This document shows, piece by piece, positions 53,056 through 61,935 of a stretch of 64,000 bases of DNA. Under the pieces are notes generated by a model. The model had not been told where the DNA came from, made no database searches, and was given only the letters and a program-made list of their open reading frames with translations. The position numbers and the translations under genes were made by a program. Source of the DNA: Rhizobium etli 8C-3 (GTDB lineage Bacteria; Pseudomonadota; Alphaproteobacteria; Rhizobiales; Rhizobiaceae); NCBI RefSeq assembly GCF_001908375.1, contig NZ_CP017241.1, positions 3,562,501-3,626,500 of the forward strand. The letters run 5' to 3'. Positions within the stretch are counted from its first letter, which is position 1, and each line of letters begins with the position of its first letter.

Positions 53056-54386
53056 AACGCGAACCGAGCATCACGCGCCGGCTCATTCTCGCGCTCACGA
53101 GTGCTCTGGTCATCTTCTGGCTCGCCGCGATCGGGCTCGGCATCCAGGTGATGCAGCAAGAATTCGACGAGCTTTTCGACAGCGCCCAGCAGGAGACGGC
53201 ACAGCGTCTTTTGGCGCTGGTGGTCAATGACCGGAACCAGCGCCTCGAAACGGACCCTCCCGGCGTCGCGCTTCTGAATAGTCCGGCCAGCCGCGAATAT
53301 CTGACCTACCAGTTACGCGACAAGGACAAGAAGGTCATCCTCCGCTCCAATGACGCCTCGCCCGAACCTTTCGATGCGCCACTCGTGCGCGGTTTTCACA
53401 ACAATGATCGCCAGCGCATCTACACCGAAGCGACCGCTGACGGCGCCCTGTTCATGCAGGTCGCCGACCGCCTCGGCAATCGTCGCGAAGCCGTGCGCGA
53501 AAGCGCCGTCACGCTGCTGCTTCCGCTGATCGTGCTGATCCCGGCGAGTATTTTCGCCATCTGGCTCATCCTTGGCCGGGCGCTGAGCCCGATCGAAACG
53601 CTGCGCCGGAACATCGCCACCAAGGACAGCGGCAATATGGCAGCCATTGAAGGCGACGAATTGCCGAAGGAAATCAAGCCCATCGCTCGCTCGGTCAATC
53701 TTCTGCTCGCCCGTCTCCGGTCGGCTCTCGAAGCGGAACGCGAATTCAGCGCCAACAGCGCTCACGAGCTCCGCACGCCGATTGCAGGCGCGCTGGCACA
53801 GACCCAGCGCTTGATTGAAGAACAGTCGTCCGGCGCCGCCAGGACGCGGGCGCGGCAGGTCGAAAGCTCGCTCATCGATCTCGGGCGCCTTGCCGAAAAA
53901 CTGCTGCAGCTTTCACGCGCCGAAGCCGGCATCGGAGCCAGCGACAAAGCCGAAGACCTCGGCAAGGTGCTGGATATGATCGTCAGCGACTACGAGCGCG
54001 ACAGCCGCACCAAGGGGCGCGTCAACTATGTGCCCGACGCTGGATCAACGCTTGTCCGTTATGCAGACGTGGATGCATTCGGCATCGTCATGCGCAACCT
54101 CATCGAAAACGCGCTGCTTCATGGCGACCAGGCTCGGGGCGCCACCGTCAGCCTGGACAAGGCCGGGACCATCCGCGTCGTCAATGGCGGCCCTGCGATC
54201 CCGCAAGCGCATCTCAGTGACCTCAAGAAACGCTTCCGGCGCGGCACGACCAGCGCATCCGGTTCCGGCCTGGGCCTTGCGATCGCCGACCGCATCGTCT
54301 CGCAGATGGGCGGCACGCTGGAACTCCGCTCCCCGGCAAGCGAGGAGACTTCCGGCTTCGAGGCCAAGGTGAACCTGCCGGCATGA
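53052..54386 (+). CDS. Sensor histidine kinase (QseC/TctE-like)
   Basis: A 444-residue membrane kinase. Transmembrane helices at about 11-31 and 153-175 flank a 120-residue periplasmic sensor. A HAMP-like linker follows, then the H-box 'FSANSAHELRTPIAGAL' with phospho-acceptor H238. The ATPase part has N-box 'NLIENALLHGD' and G-box 'GSGLGLAIADRIV'. It is translationally coupled to the response regulator. The F-box seems reduced ('LSDLKKRFRRGT'). Confidence 0.93.
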   Translation: MKREPSITRRLILALTSALVIFWLAAIGLGIQVMQQEFDELFDSAQQETAQRLLALVVNDRNQRLETDPPGVALLNSPASREYLTYQLRDKDKKVILRSNDASPEPFDAPLVRGFHNNDRQRIYTEATADGALFMQVADRLGNRREAVRESAVTLLLPLIVLIPASIFAIWLILGRALSPIETLRRNIATKDSGNMAAIEGDELPKEIKPIARSVNLLLARLRSALEAEREFSANSAHELRTPIAGALAQTQRLIEEQSSGAARTRARQVESSLIDLGRLAEKLLQLSRAEAGIGASDKAEDLGKVLDMIVSDYERDSRTKGRVNYVPDAGSTLVRYADVDAFGIVMRNLIENALLHGDQARGATVSLDKAGTIRVVNGGPAIPQAHLSDLKKRFRRGTTSASGSGLGLAIADRIVSQMGGTLELRSPASEETSGFEAKVNLPA

Positions 54387-54445
54387 GACTTGCAAATCCG
54401 CCCGAAGGGTGCGACCAGACGCGGAAACTTTCGAGGCAGACAAGC

Positions 54446-55357
54446 ATGATCATCTCACTCGACATCGGCGGTTCGGCAATTAAACTCGGTATCGCACGCT
54501 CGCAAACGGATATCGTTCCGATGGGTCGCCGTCCAACCCCCAAGGATGATTTTGCTGCTTTCGCCGAGACGATCCGAAGTTTCATAGCCGAGACCGGCGA
54601 GACACCTTCGCGCCTTGCCTTCTCGATAGCCGGCGTCGTCGATCCCGATACGCAGCGGCTGACATGTGCCAACATTCCCTGCATTCACAACCGCAGCCTT
54701 GCGTCTGATCTGCAGGCCGAACTTGGTTTTCCGGTTTTGATTGCCAACGACGCCGATTGCTTCACCATCGCCGAAGCCGAACTCGGCGCCGGGCGCGGCC
54801 ACCGTATCGTCTTCGGCGCCATCCTCGGCACTGGCGTCGGCGGCGGGCTCGTTTCCGACGGCCGGCTCGTCAACGCCTCGGGCGGTTTCGCCGGCGAATG
54901 GGGCCACGGGCCGATCCTTGCCTGCGAAGCCGGCAATCCGCCTGTGAAGATCCCAGCCCTTCCCTGCGGCTGCGGGCAGAAGGGTTGCGTCGATACAGTC
55001 GGCGGCGCCCGTGGCCTAGAGCGGCTTCACAAGACGCTGCACGACCTCGACTTCCCCAGTGAGCAGATCATCGCGCAATGGCAACGAGGTGAGGAAAAGG
55101 CGACGAGCACGCTCGACGTCTATACCGATCTCGTCGCCTCGCCATTGGCACTGACCGTCAACATCACCGGCGCGACCATCGTCCCGGTCGGCGGCGGCCT
55201 TTCCAATGTCGGGCCGCTGCTTGGCGAACTCGACAAGGCCGTCAGGGGCCGCACGCTGCGCAGGTTCGACCGGCCGCTTGTCGTGCGCAGCGAATGTCGT
55301 CTGGAGCCAGGCCTCATCGGCGCGGCACTTCTGGGCCTCAAAGCGGAAGCGGCTTGA
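54446..55357 (+). CDS. ROK-family sugar kinase
   Basis: A 303-residue ROK kinase. The N-terminal phosphate loop is 'ISLDIGGSAIKLGIA', the DxGxT-like second motif is 'GAILGTGVGGGLVSDG', and the catalytic region ends 'EWGHGPI'. The zinc motif is 'CGCGQKGCVDT'. Together these suggest a glucokinase or N-acetylglucosamine/N-acetylmannosamine kinase. It follows the histidine kinase after 59 bases and may be cotranscribed. ATG 54446 has GAGG ten bases upstream; an earlier in-frame ATG at 54383 would overlap the kinase gene and add 21 residues before the P-loop. Confidence 0.88.
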   Translation: MIISLDIGGSAIKLGIARSQTDIVPMGRRPTPKDDFAAFAETIRSFIAETGETPSRLAFSIAGVVDPDTQRLTCANIPCIHNRSLASDLQAELGFPVLIANDADCFTIAEAELGAGRGHRIVFGAILGTGVGGGLVSDGRLVNASGGFAGEWGHGPILACEAGNPPVKIPALPCGCGQKGCVDTVGGARGLERLHKTLHDLDFPSEQIIAQWQRGEEKATSTLDVYTDLVASPLALTVNITGATIVPVGGGLSNVGPLLGELDKAVRGRTLRRFDRPLVVRSECRLEPGLIGAALLGLKAEAA

Positions 55358-55381
55358 GAGCATCTTGATGATGATTGGAAT

Positions 55382-55413
55382 GAAAATGGCGCGGCTTGCA
55401 CCGCGCCATTTTC
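55382..55413. terminator. Bidirectional terminator between ROK and RND genes
   Basis: GAAAATGGCGCGG and CCGCGCCATTTTC are perfect 13-base arms around CTTGCA. The A/T ends give T-runs in both directions, and the stem touches the RND stop codon. Confidence 0.85.
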
Positions 55414-58400
55414 ACTCTGCTGCCAATGCCGGCGGATGATGTTCTTCCGCCTCTTCCTGGTTGGCATTGGCATATTCGGCCTGCGTGTCCTTCGTCTTCG
55501 GCTCGCGGCCGAAGAAGAGGGCATAACCGGCTGGTAGCACGAGGATGGTCAGCACGGTTGCAACCAGAATGCCGCCCATCATCGCGTAGGCGAGCGGACC
55601 CCAGAAGACGCCGCGGGAGATCGGGATAAGAGCGAGAACTGCCGTCAGCGCCGTCAGCATGATCGGCCGGAAACGGCGCACGGCCGCACCCACGATCGCC
55701 TCCTGCCGGTGCATGCCCGCCTTGATATCCTGGTCTATCTGGTCGACGAGGATGATCGAGTTGCGGATGATGATGCCGAGCAGCGCAATCACCCCGAGGA
55801 TCGCGACGAAGCCGAAGGGCGCGCCGCTGATCAGCAGTGCCGCAGAGGCGCCGATGATGCCGAGCGGACCGGTCGCGAGCACCAGCATCGCCTTGCCGAA
55901 ATGCTGCAGCTGCGCCATCAGCAGCAGGACGATGACGACGAGCATGACCGGCGCCTTGGCAGCGATCGAGGCCTGACTTTCAGCTGCATCTTCCGCACCG
56001 CCCTGGATTTCGATCTTGTAGCCGGCAGGCAGGCTGTCGCGCAGACCTTGCATATCGTCATACATCTTCATCGCCACGTCGTTCGGCTGGATGCCGTCTG
56101 GCAGTGTCGCGCGGACAGTGATCGTCGGCAGGCGGTCACGCCGCCATTCGACGCCTTGTTCCATGACGGGGACGACCTTGGCGACCTGGGCGACCGGAAC
56201 AAAGCCTCCGAAGTCCGTCGAGACATAGACCGAATTGACGGCCGACAGCAGCGAACGGCTGGAATCCGGTTCGCGGGCGACGATCGAGACCGTCTCTTCG
56301 CCGTCGCGGAAGTCGTCAAGCGACGTGCCCGACACGGCCGTCTGCAGCGTCTGGCGAACGCGCTGCGACGTGACGCCGAGGGCGCGGGCACGGTCCTGGT
56401 CGATCACCAGCTTCATGGCCGGCACCGGCTCCAGCCAATCGTCGTGTACGGCGCCGAGCTGCGGATTTTCGGCAAACTTTGCCTTTACCTGATCGGCGAT
56501 CTGGCGAACCTCCTGGCGATCCGGTCCCATGACGCGCATTTGCACGGGCCAGCCCGTCGGCGGACCGAGGAAGAGTCGGTCGACCTTGCCGCGGATCGAT
56601 GGAAAATCGTCCGCAAGGATGCCACGCAGCTTGACGATCAGCCGCTCGCGGGCAGGTTCGTCGTTCGCGATGATCAGGAGCTGCGCGAAGTTTGGATTGC
56701 GAAGCTGCTGGTCGAGCGGCAAGAAGAAGCGCGGTGCGCCCTCGCCGATATAGGTGGCGATGAACTTCTTGTCCTTGTCATCCATCATCCTGGCTTCGAG
56801 GGCCTTTGCCTGCGTCTCGACTTCCTTGATGCTCGTGCCTTCCGGCAGCCAGAGATCGACGAGAATTTCCGGACGCGAGGACTGCGGGAAGAAGTTCTGC
56901 GGAATGAACTGGAACGCCCAAAGGCTTGTTGCGAAGGTGAAGAGCGTGGCAGTCAGCACGATGATGCGATGGCGCACAGCCCATGCGACAGTGGTGCGCA
57001 GGCGGCGGTAAAAGCGCGTGTCGAAGACATCGTGGTGCTCGCCGGCGTGCTTGCGCTGCTTGAGGATCATGTATCCCAGCCACGGGGTGAAATAAACCGC
57101 GACGAACCACGAGACGACGAGCGCGATTCCGACCACATAGAAGAGCGAGCGCACATATTCGCCGGCCGTCGATTCTGCAAAGCCGACGGGAATGAAGCCT
57201 GCCGTGGTGATCAGCGTACCGGTCAGCATCGGGAAGGCGGTCGAGGAATAGGCGAAGCTCGCCGCCTCGATCTTCACGAGGCCCTCTTCCAGTTTTCGTT
57301 CCATCATCTCCACGACGATCATCGCATCGTCGACCAAGAGCCCAAGCGCAATAATGAGCGCGCCGAGCGAGATGCGCTGAAGGTCGATGCCGAGTTCGTA
57401 CATGATGGCGAAGGTCGCAGCCAGCACAAGCGGAATCGCTATCGCAATGACAAGGCCCGATCGCCAGCCGATCGATAGGAACGAGACGATCAGCACGATG
57501 ACGAGCGCTTCGCCAAGCGCATGCATGAATTCGCTGATGGCTTCCGTCACGACATCCGGCTGATTGGATATCTGGTCGACGGAAACGCCGTAGGGAAGTG
57601 ATTCATCGAAGCGCTTATAGGTCGCTTCGATATCCTTGCCGACGTCGGTGACCTTGAAACCCTTGGCCATGACCACGCCGACTTGCACGCTTTCGTGCCC
57701 GTTGAAGCGGTACTTGCGTTGATAGGGGTCTTCAAGCCCGGAATTAATGGTGGCAATATCACCGAGACGCGTCACCTGGTTGCCGGAACGCAGGCGTAGT
57801 TCGCGAATATCTTCGGCTTTCTTCACATCCCCTTCGACGGAGATACGCACCGAACGCAGCCCGGTATCGACAGAGCCGGCGGGATCGACTGAGTTTTGGC
57901 CTTTGATGGCGTTCTGCAGGTCTGGGATCGTAAGCCCTCGTTCGGCAAGCGCCTTGGAGGAAACGTCGACATAGATCTTTTCCGGCTGGTCACCGATGAT
58001 GACGGCCTTCTCGACGCCGCGGGTCGAAAGCAGCATGTCGCGCGCCTGGATCGCGAATTTCTTGAGTTCCGGATAGGAGTAGCCGTCGCCGCTGATCGAA
58101 TGAAGCGTGATGAAGGTATCGCCGAATTCGTCGTTGAAATAGGGTCCGAGCAGGCCTTCGGGCAGCTCATTCGAGATATCGCCGACCTTCTTGCGCACCT
58201 GATAGAAGGCGTCCGCCACTTCCGCGGAGTTCGTGTCGCCCTTCACCTGCAGCGTAATGATTGCGCTGCCGGCACGGGTGTACGAGCGAACGAATTCGAG
58301 GTGCGGCGTTTCCTGCAGCTTGCGCTCGATCTTGTTGACGACCTGATCCTCCATTTCCTGGATCGAGGCGCCTGGCCACGTAGCTTGCACGACCATGACA

Positions 58401-58558
58401 CGGAAGGTGAAGTCCGGATCTTCCTTCTGTCCCATGCGCATCAGTCCGAGCGCACCGGTGATGATGATCAAACCGAAGAGGAAACGCGCAATGCTCGGAT
58501 GACCGATTGCCCAGCGCGACAGATTGAAGGAGCGTTTCTCGGTGTTCGAGTTGTCCAT
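55412..58558 (-). CDS. RND-family efflux permease
   Basis: A 1048-residue inner-membrane proton antiporter of the AcrB/HAE1-like RND superfamily. Twelve helices are arranged as 1+5 and 1+5, with two large periplasmic loops. The proton-relay acidic pair is visible as 'GLLVDDAMIVVEMMERKLEEG' in helix 4. The N-terminal 'WAIGHPSIARFLFGLIIITGALG' and 'PEILVDLWLPEGTS' match the smaller RND branch found with a lone lipoprotein MFP. ATG 58558 has AGGAGAGGG upstream. It is the last gene of a TetR-MFP-RND operon; no outer-membrane partner is encoded here. Confidence 0.93.
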   Translation of the reverse strand: MDNSNTEKRSFNLSRWAIGHPSIARFLFGLIIITGALGLMRMGQKEDPDFTFRVMVVQATWPGASIQEMEDQVVNKIERKLQETPHLEFVRSYTRAGSAIITLQVKGDTNSAEVADAFYQVRKKVGDISNELPEGLLGPYFNDEFGDTFITLHSISGDGYSYPELKKFAIQARDMLLSTRGVEKAVIIGDQPEKIYVDVSSKALAERGLTIPDLQNAIKGQNSVDPAGSVDTGLRSVRISVEGDVKKAEDIRELRLRSGNQVTRLGDIATINSGLEDPYQRKYRFNGHESVQVGVVMAKGFKVTDVGKDIEATYKRFDESLPYGVSVDQISNQPDVVTEAISEFMHALGEALVIVLIVSFLSIGWRSGLVIAIAIPLVLAATFAIMYELGIDLQRISLGALIIALGLLVDDAMIVVEMMERKLEEGLVKIEAASFAYSSTAFPMLTGTLITTAGFIPVGFAESTAGEYVRSLFYVVGIALVVSWFVAVYFTPWLGYMILKQRKHAGEHHDVFDTRFYRRLRTTVAWAVRHRIIVLTATLFTFATSLWAFQFIPQNFFPQSSRPEILVDLWLPEGTSIKEVETQAKALEARMMDDKDKKFIATYIGEGAPRFFLPLDQQLRNPNFAQLLIIANDEPARERLIVKLRGILADDFPSIRGKVDRLFLGPPTGWPVQMRVMGPDRQEVRQIADQVKAKFAENPQLGAVHDDWLEPVPAMKLVIDQDRARALGVTSQRVRQTLQTAVSGTSLDDFRDGEETVSIVAREPDSSRSLLSAVNSVYVSTDFGGFVPVAQVAKVVPVMEQGVEWRRDRLPTITVRATLPDGIQPNDVAMKMYDDMQGLRDSLPAGYKIEIQGGAEDAAESQASIAAKAPVMLVVIVLLLMAQLQHFGKAMLVLATGPLGIIGASAALLISGAPFGFVAILGVIALLGIIIRNSIILVDQIDQDIKAGMHRQEAIVGAAVRRFRPIMLTALTAVLALIPISRGVFWGPLAYAMMGGILVATVLTILVLPAGYALFFGREPKTKDTQAEYANANQEEAEEHHPPALAAE

Positions 58559-58585
58559 GACAGTATTCCCTCTCCTGGACAGCAA

Positions 58586-59722
58586 TTATTGAACGGTGCC
58601 GGCAGTCCCGGCGGAAGCCGACTGCTGGCCCGGCACGGAGACCTTCAGGTTCTCTGTCATGAACTGCGTTCCGGCAGCAACAACGAGATCCCCGCTCTTC
58701 AGGCCTTCGGTGACGTTGACGCCGTCACCGGTGAAATCACCGACATGAATTTCGCGTGCGTGCACGGTTGCCGCGCCGCGGTCGACCACCCAGACGATCT
58801 TCTTCCCATCCTTCTCGCCAAGCGCGCTCAGCGGCACTGCGACATAGGGTTCGGAGTTCTTGACATCCGCCTCGATCGTCGCCGTCATACCGAGCAGCAC
58901 ACGCTGATCATTTGGCAGGCTGACGCGGACGGAAAAGGTCCGGGACTGCTGATCGGCGCTGCCTGAAACTTCGCGCACCTTGCCCTCGAGCATCAGCTTG
59001 TCATCCGACCAGAAGGTTGCCTTCACCGTCTTGCCGGGCTTGAATTCGGCAATATCGTTTTCCGACACCGCGATTTGAACTTCCTTCTCGCCATCGACGG
59101 CAACGGCAACGACAGGCGTGCCGGAGGCGACGACCTGACCGGTATCCGCATTGACTGCGGTCACGATGCCGTTCTGATCGGCCTTCAGATCCGTATAGCT
59201 TACCTGGTTCTTTGCCTGATCGAGTGAGGAGATCGCAGCATCGCGCGTCGAAACAGCCTGGTCGTAGGAAAGCGAAGCCTGCTCGAGCTGCGATTTCGGT
59301 GTGGCATTCTTGTCGAAGAGCTGCCCGGCACGTCTGTTTGCGAGATCTGCCGTCTGCACACCCTTTTCGGCCGCCGCCAGATTGGCTTCAGCCGTCTTCA
59401 CCGCGAGCTGATAATCGGTGGGGTCGATGCGCGCGAGCACATCCCCAGGCTTCACCCGATCGCCGATATTGACGAGTCGCTGCGTGATCTTGCCCGCAAC
59501 ACGGAAGCCGAGATTCATCTCGATGCGTGCTCTTACAGCGCCGGAATAGTCAAGGGTGCGCGTTTGGCCGGCCATGGCAATTTCCACGATCTTGACGGGG
59601 CGGACGATTTCCTTCGTCTCTGCCTTCTCCTCCTCGCTGCAGCCGGCAAGGCCGAGGCTGGCGATGCCGACAAATGCGAGGCTGAAAACGGACGGCAGAT
59701 AGCGTGTCTTGAGCGAAACCAT
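58586..59722 (-). CDS. RND efflux membrane fusion lipoprotein
   Basis: A 378-residue periplasmic adaptor. The signal peptide ends in lipobox 'LAGC' (Cys28), so the protein is probably lipid-anchored to the inner membrane. The barrel-sandwich halves 'LDYSGAVRARIEMNLGFRVAGKI' and 'KADQNGIVTAVNADTGQVVASG' flank an alpha-hairpin (about 100-170); beta-barrel and membrane-proximal domains follow. AGGAG precedes the ATG. It lies 27 bases before the RND gene and 50 after the TetR gene in one operon. Confidence 0.92.
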   Translation of the reverse strand: MVSLKTRYLPSVFSLAFVGIASLGLAGCSEEEKAETKEIVRPVKIVEIAMAGQTRTLDYSGAVRARIEMNLGFRVAGKITQRLVNIGDRVKPGDVLARIDPTDYQLAVKTAEANLAAAEKGVQTADLANRRAGQLFDKNATPKSQLEQASLSYDQAVSTRDAAISSLDQAKNQVSYTDLKADQNGIVTAVNADTGQVVASGTPVVAVAVDGEKEVQIAVSENDIAEFKPGKTVKATFWSDDKLMLEGKVREVSGSADQQSRTFSVRVSLPNDQRVLLGMTATIEADVKNSEPYVAVPLSALGEKDGKKIVWVVDRGAATVHAREIHVGDFTGDGVNVTEGLKSGDLVVAAGTQFMTENLKVSVPGQQSASAGTAGTVQ

Positions 59723-59772
59723 CTTCGCACTCCTGATCGTTTCGTGTGTTTCTGGACGGCCTTGCCGTGCTG

Positions 59773-60378
59773 TTATTTCAATGCCTTGATCGAATACTCG
59801 ATGAGTTCGTCAACGCTCGCGCGGTTGGTCTTGGCAAGACATTGCGCCACCATCTGCGGGTGGCAGAGCGTCACGGTGGCCGCACCGAAGCAGCGTGAAG
59901 CAACATCGGCGTCTTGCTCGGCGAATTCACCGGCGGCGATCCCTTCGCGGATCACGCCGGCGATGAGTTCATGAATGCTGTCGATGTGCCTCTCGATGAC
60001 ATGCCAGTCGCGCTCGATCGCGAGGACCACAATCTCGTGCACCTTCTGTTCATCAAGCATGGTGTCGAGGGTCATCTGATACTGGCCATGCACAAATCGT
60101 CGCAGCCGCTCCGACGCGCTGATCGGCAGATGGCAGATGTCGTAGGCCTGCTTGTAACTGGCAGCCAGCATGCGGCCGCAGATCGCCTGGTGGATTTCCA
60201 CTTTCGAGGCGAAGAAGCGGTAGATATTGGCCGGGGACATGCCAAGGTCACGCGCAATATCCGCAACCGTGGTCTTGCCGTAGCCATAATGCCGGAACAG
60301 CCGCTCTGCCGCGTCGAGAATGCGCGCCACGTTTTCCTGACGGGTACTGTCCAGCACGTTTTCTGTAGTGTCATCCAT
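59773..60378 (-). CDS. TetR-family regulator of the RND efflux operon
   Basis: A 201-residue TetR repressor. The HTH is 'TTVADIARDLGMSPANIYRFFASKVEIHQAI' (about 37-67); the C-terminal helical domain is of TetR_C_7 type ('ASRCFGAATVTLCHPQMVAQCL'). Being first in the operon, it would autoregulate together with the pump. A 15-base-arm inverted repeat ends eleven bases before its ATG. AAGG lies upstream of the start. Confidence 0.9.
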   Translation of the reverse strand: MDDTTENVLDSTRQENVARILDAAERLFRHYGYGKTTVADIARDLGMSPANIYRFFASKVEIHQAICGRMLAASYKQAYDICHLPISASERLRRFVHGQYQMTLDTMLDEQKVHEIVVLAIERDWHVIERHIDSIHELIAGVIREGIAAGEFAEQDADVASRCFGAATVTLCHPQMVAQCLAKTNRASVDELIEYSIKALK

Positions 60379-60388
60379 GCGCTCAGAC

Positions 60389-60426
60389 CTTACGACTGAC
60401 GAATTTTGAATTTCGTCAGTCGTAAG
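60389..60426. promoter_or_regulatory. Long perfect inverted repeat, TetR operator
   Basis: CTTACGACTGACGAA and TTCGTCAGTCGTAAG are perfect 15-base arms around TTTTGAAT, directly before the TetR gene. The core GACTGACG/CGTCAGTC half-sites are typical of TetR regulators of efflux pumps. Confidence 0.85.
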
Positions 60427-60461
60427 ATATCAGGCATCACTTGTCAATGATCTGTTGCACC

Positions 60462-60494
60462 AAAAAAATGCCGCGGCCCCGGCCCGCAGCATTT
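60462..60494 (-). terminator. Intrinsic terminator after osmC
   Basis: On the reverse strand AAATGCTGCGG and CCGCGGCATTT pair (one G-T wobble) and are followed by more T residues. It lies about 20 bases past the osmC stop. Confidence 0.85.
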
Positions 60495-60514
60495 AGAGTC
60501 ACCAGTTGCCGAGG

Positions 60515-60946
60515 TCAGGCCAGCTTGACGTCGAGTGTGATCGGCACAGCGGAAAGTGCCTTGGATACCGGGCACCCCGCCTTTGCCTTATTGGCAAGCT
60601 CGGTGAACGTCTCCTGGTCGGCGCCGGGGACTTTGCCGGTCAGCGACAGATGGATCGCGGTAATCGCGAAGCCGTCTTCGACGCTCTCGAGCGTTACCTT
60701 TGCCGTGGTCTCCATGGCTTCGGCCGTGAGCCCCGCATCGCTGAGGATCAAAGACAGTGCCATGGTGAAGCAGCCGGCATGGGCCGCGCCGATCAATTCT
60801 TCGGGATTGGTGCCTGGAATACCTTCGAAGCGGCTTGCAAACCCGTAGGGGTACTCCTTCAACGCGCCGCTCTGCGTCGATATCCGCCCCTTGCCTTCCC
60901 TGAGGCCGCCGGACCATTGAGCCGAACCTGTACGATTGATCTGCAT
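60515..60946 (-). CDS. OsmC-family peroxiredoxin
   Basis: A 143-residue thiol peroxidase of the OsmC subgroup, reducing organic hydroperoxides in the cytoplasm as a dimer. The two redox cysteines are C59 ('HAGCFTMALS') and C125 ('KAGCPVSKAL'). 'TNPEELIGAAHAGC' and the start 'GSAQWSGGLREGKGRIST' separate it from Ohr. AGGAGG precedes the ATG. It is a single-gene unit with its own terminator. Confidence 0.93.
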   Translation of the reverse strand: MQINRTGSAQWSGGLREGKGRISTQSGALKEYPYGFASRFEGIPGTNPEELIGAAHAGCFTMALSLILSDAGLTAEAMETTAKVTLESVEDGFAITAIHLSLTGKVPGADQETFTELANKAKAGCPVSKALSAVPITLDVKLA

Positions 60947-61120
60947 GCCGTCCTCCTGTTTCGATTGGATTGCTTCGGGAAAGGTCTTGTGCCGCTTCCC
61001 GCCGCAGGAGGCTAAATCCTCCCGAACGGCAATATAAGGCTCTATCCTCGGAAGACGACTGCCATAAGAAAATCGTCCGAAGACAAGACCTCCCATCGGC
61101 CGACACGACACATCATCGCA

Positions 61121-61352
61121 TGGCTGCAGGTCGATGCGCCTTCATCGAGGAACAGAGCATCGGCATTCACTACAACCAGGGCAACGACATCCTCGACTAC
61201 ATCTCCAACAAGGACGCCTTCCGATACCCGAGGGCTTTGTCAGCATTGCCCAGGGGCCGGGCGGTGTCGAGGTCGATGAACGCTCCAAGCTGGGCCCAAC
61301 CTGGCGCAATCCCGTCTGGCGTCATGCCGACGAAAGCGTCGCCGAGTGGTGA
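61121..61352 (+). pseudogene. Frameshifted remnant of a small unidentified gene
   Basis: One frame reads '[24 protein letters not shown]' and stops making sense at 'DAFRYP'. A second frame carries on at the same place with '[20 protein letters not shown]' and ends 'DESVAEW' and TGA at 61350-61352. Insertion of one base near 61227 would join them into one plausible protein of about 77 residues. A terminator follows nine bases after the stop. I do not recognise the family, and there is no clear ribosome-binding site, so the 5' end is uncertain. Confidence 0.45.
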
Positions 61353-61360
61353 GGACCAAC

Positions 61361-61386
61361 AAGGGTCGCATCGAGCGGCCCTTTTT
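61361..61386 (+). terminator. Intrinsic terminator after the frameshifted remnant
   Basis: AAGGGTCG and CGGCCCTT pair (one G-T wobble) over a seven-base loop and run into TTT. Its position supports the view that a real gene once ended just upstream. Confidence 0.65.
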
Positions 61387-61452
61387 GTTGCACCGTGTAG
61401 GAGGCAGCGCGCGCCATCCGTCATAGTGAAAGCTCACCGAAGGAGATTTCAC

Positions 61453-61851
61453 ATGGCCAGAGCAATCGCAGTGATCGTCGCACGCATCATCTTCAGCTTC
61501 ATCTTCTTCATGGCGGCCGGCTTCAAGTTTGCCGACATGGGCGCCACGGCAACCTATATCGCCTCCGCCGGCTTTCCGGTTGCCCGCTTGCTGGCATGGG
61601 TCGCAGCCTCCTTCGAGATGGCTTTGGCGCTAGCCCTGATAACCGGCGTGTTCTTTACGGAAGCAAGCCTGCTTGGGGCCATTTACGTCGTCTTTCTGGC
61701 ATTTGCCTTTCATGGCCCGTCACGCTGGACGGACAACCAGGCGGAATTCGGCTTCTTCGTCGACCACTTCAGCTTCCTCGCTGGACTTCTATTTGCCGCC
61801 GTGCACGGGCCGGAGAAGTGGGCGATCACCCGCAGCCTGATGAGACTTTAA
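61453..61851 (+). CDS. DoxX-like membrane protein
   Basis: A 132-residue inner-membrane protein with four helices and the DoxX pattern 'RIIFSFIFFMAAGFKFADM...YIASAGFPVARLLAW'. DoxX/DoxD-related proteins are linked to thiosulfate or quinone redox and oxidative stress, but for this subgroup the role is not proven. AGGAGA lies six bases before the ATG. A longer frame extends upstream through the pseudogene and is not coding. Confidence 0.85.
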   Translation: MARAIAVIVARIIFSFIFFMAAGFKFADMGATATYIASAGFPVARLLAWVAASFEMALALALITGVFFTEASLLGAIYVVFLAFAFHGPSRWTDNQAEFGFFVDHFSFLAGLLFAAVHGPEKWAITRSLMRL

Positions 61852-61935
61852 GGCCAGCCCGAACTTCGCCGCCCGCCGGAACCATGCCTCCATTCGAACA
61901 TTGCCCTAACGCTAACCGAACGAGGGATTGGGAAA

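Noticed and set aside
55709..57478. 589-codon open frame on the + strand
   Set aside because: It lies antisense to the RND permease gene. High-GC codon bias commonly leaves the opposite strand open; the translation is rich in Arg, Asp and Gln with no domain or ribosome-binding site.
60970..61452. Long N-terminal extension of the DoxX protein
   Set aside because: The in-frame stretch crosses a terminator and the frameshifted remnant. AGGAGA lies directly before ATG 61453.
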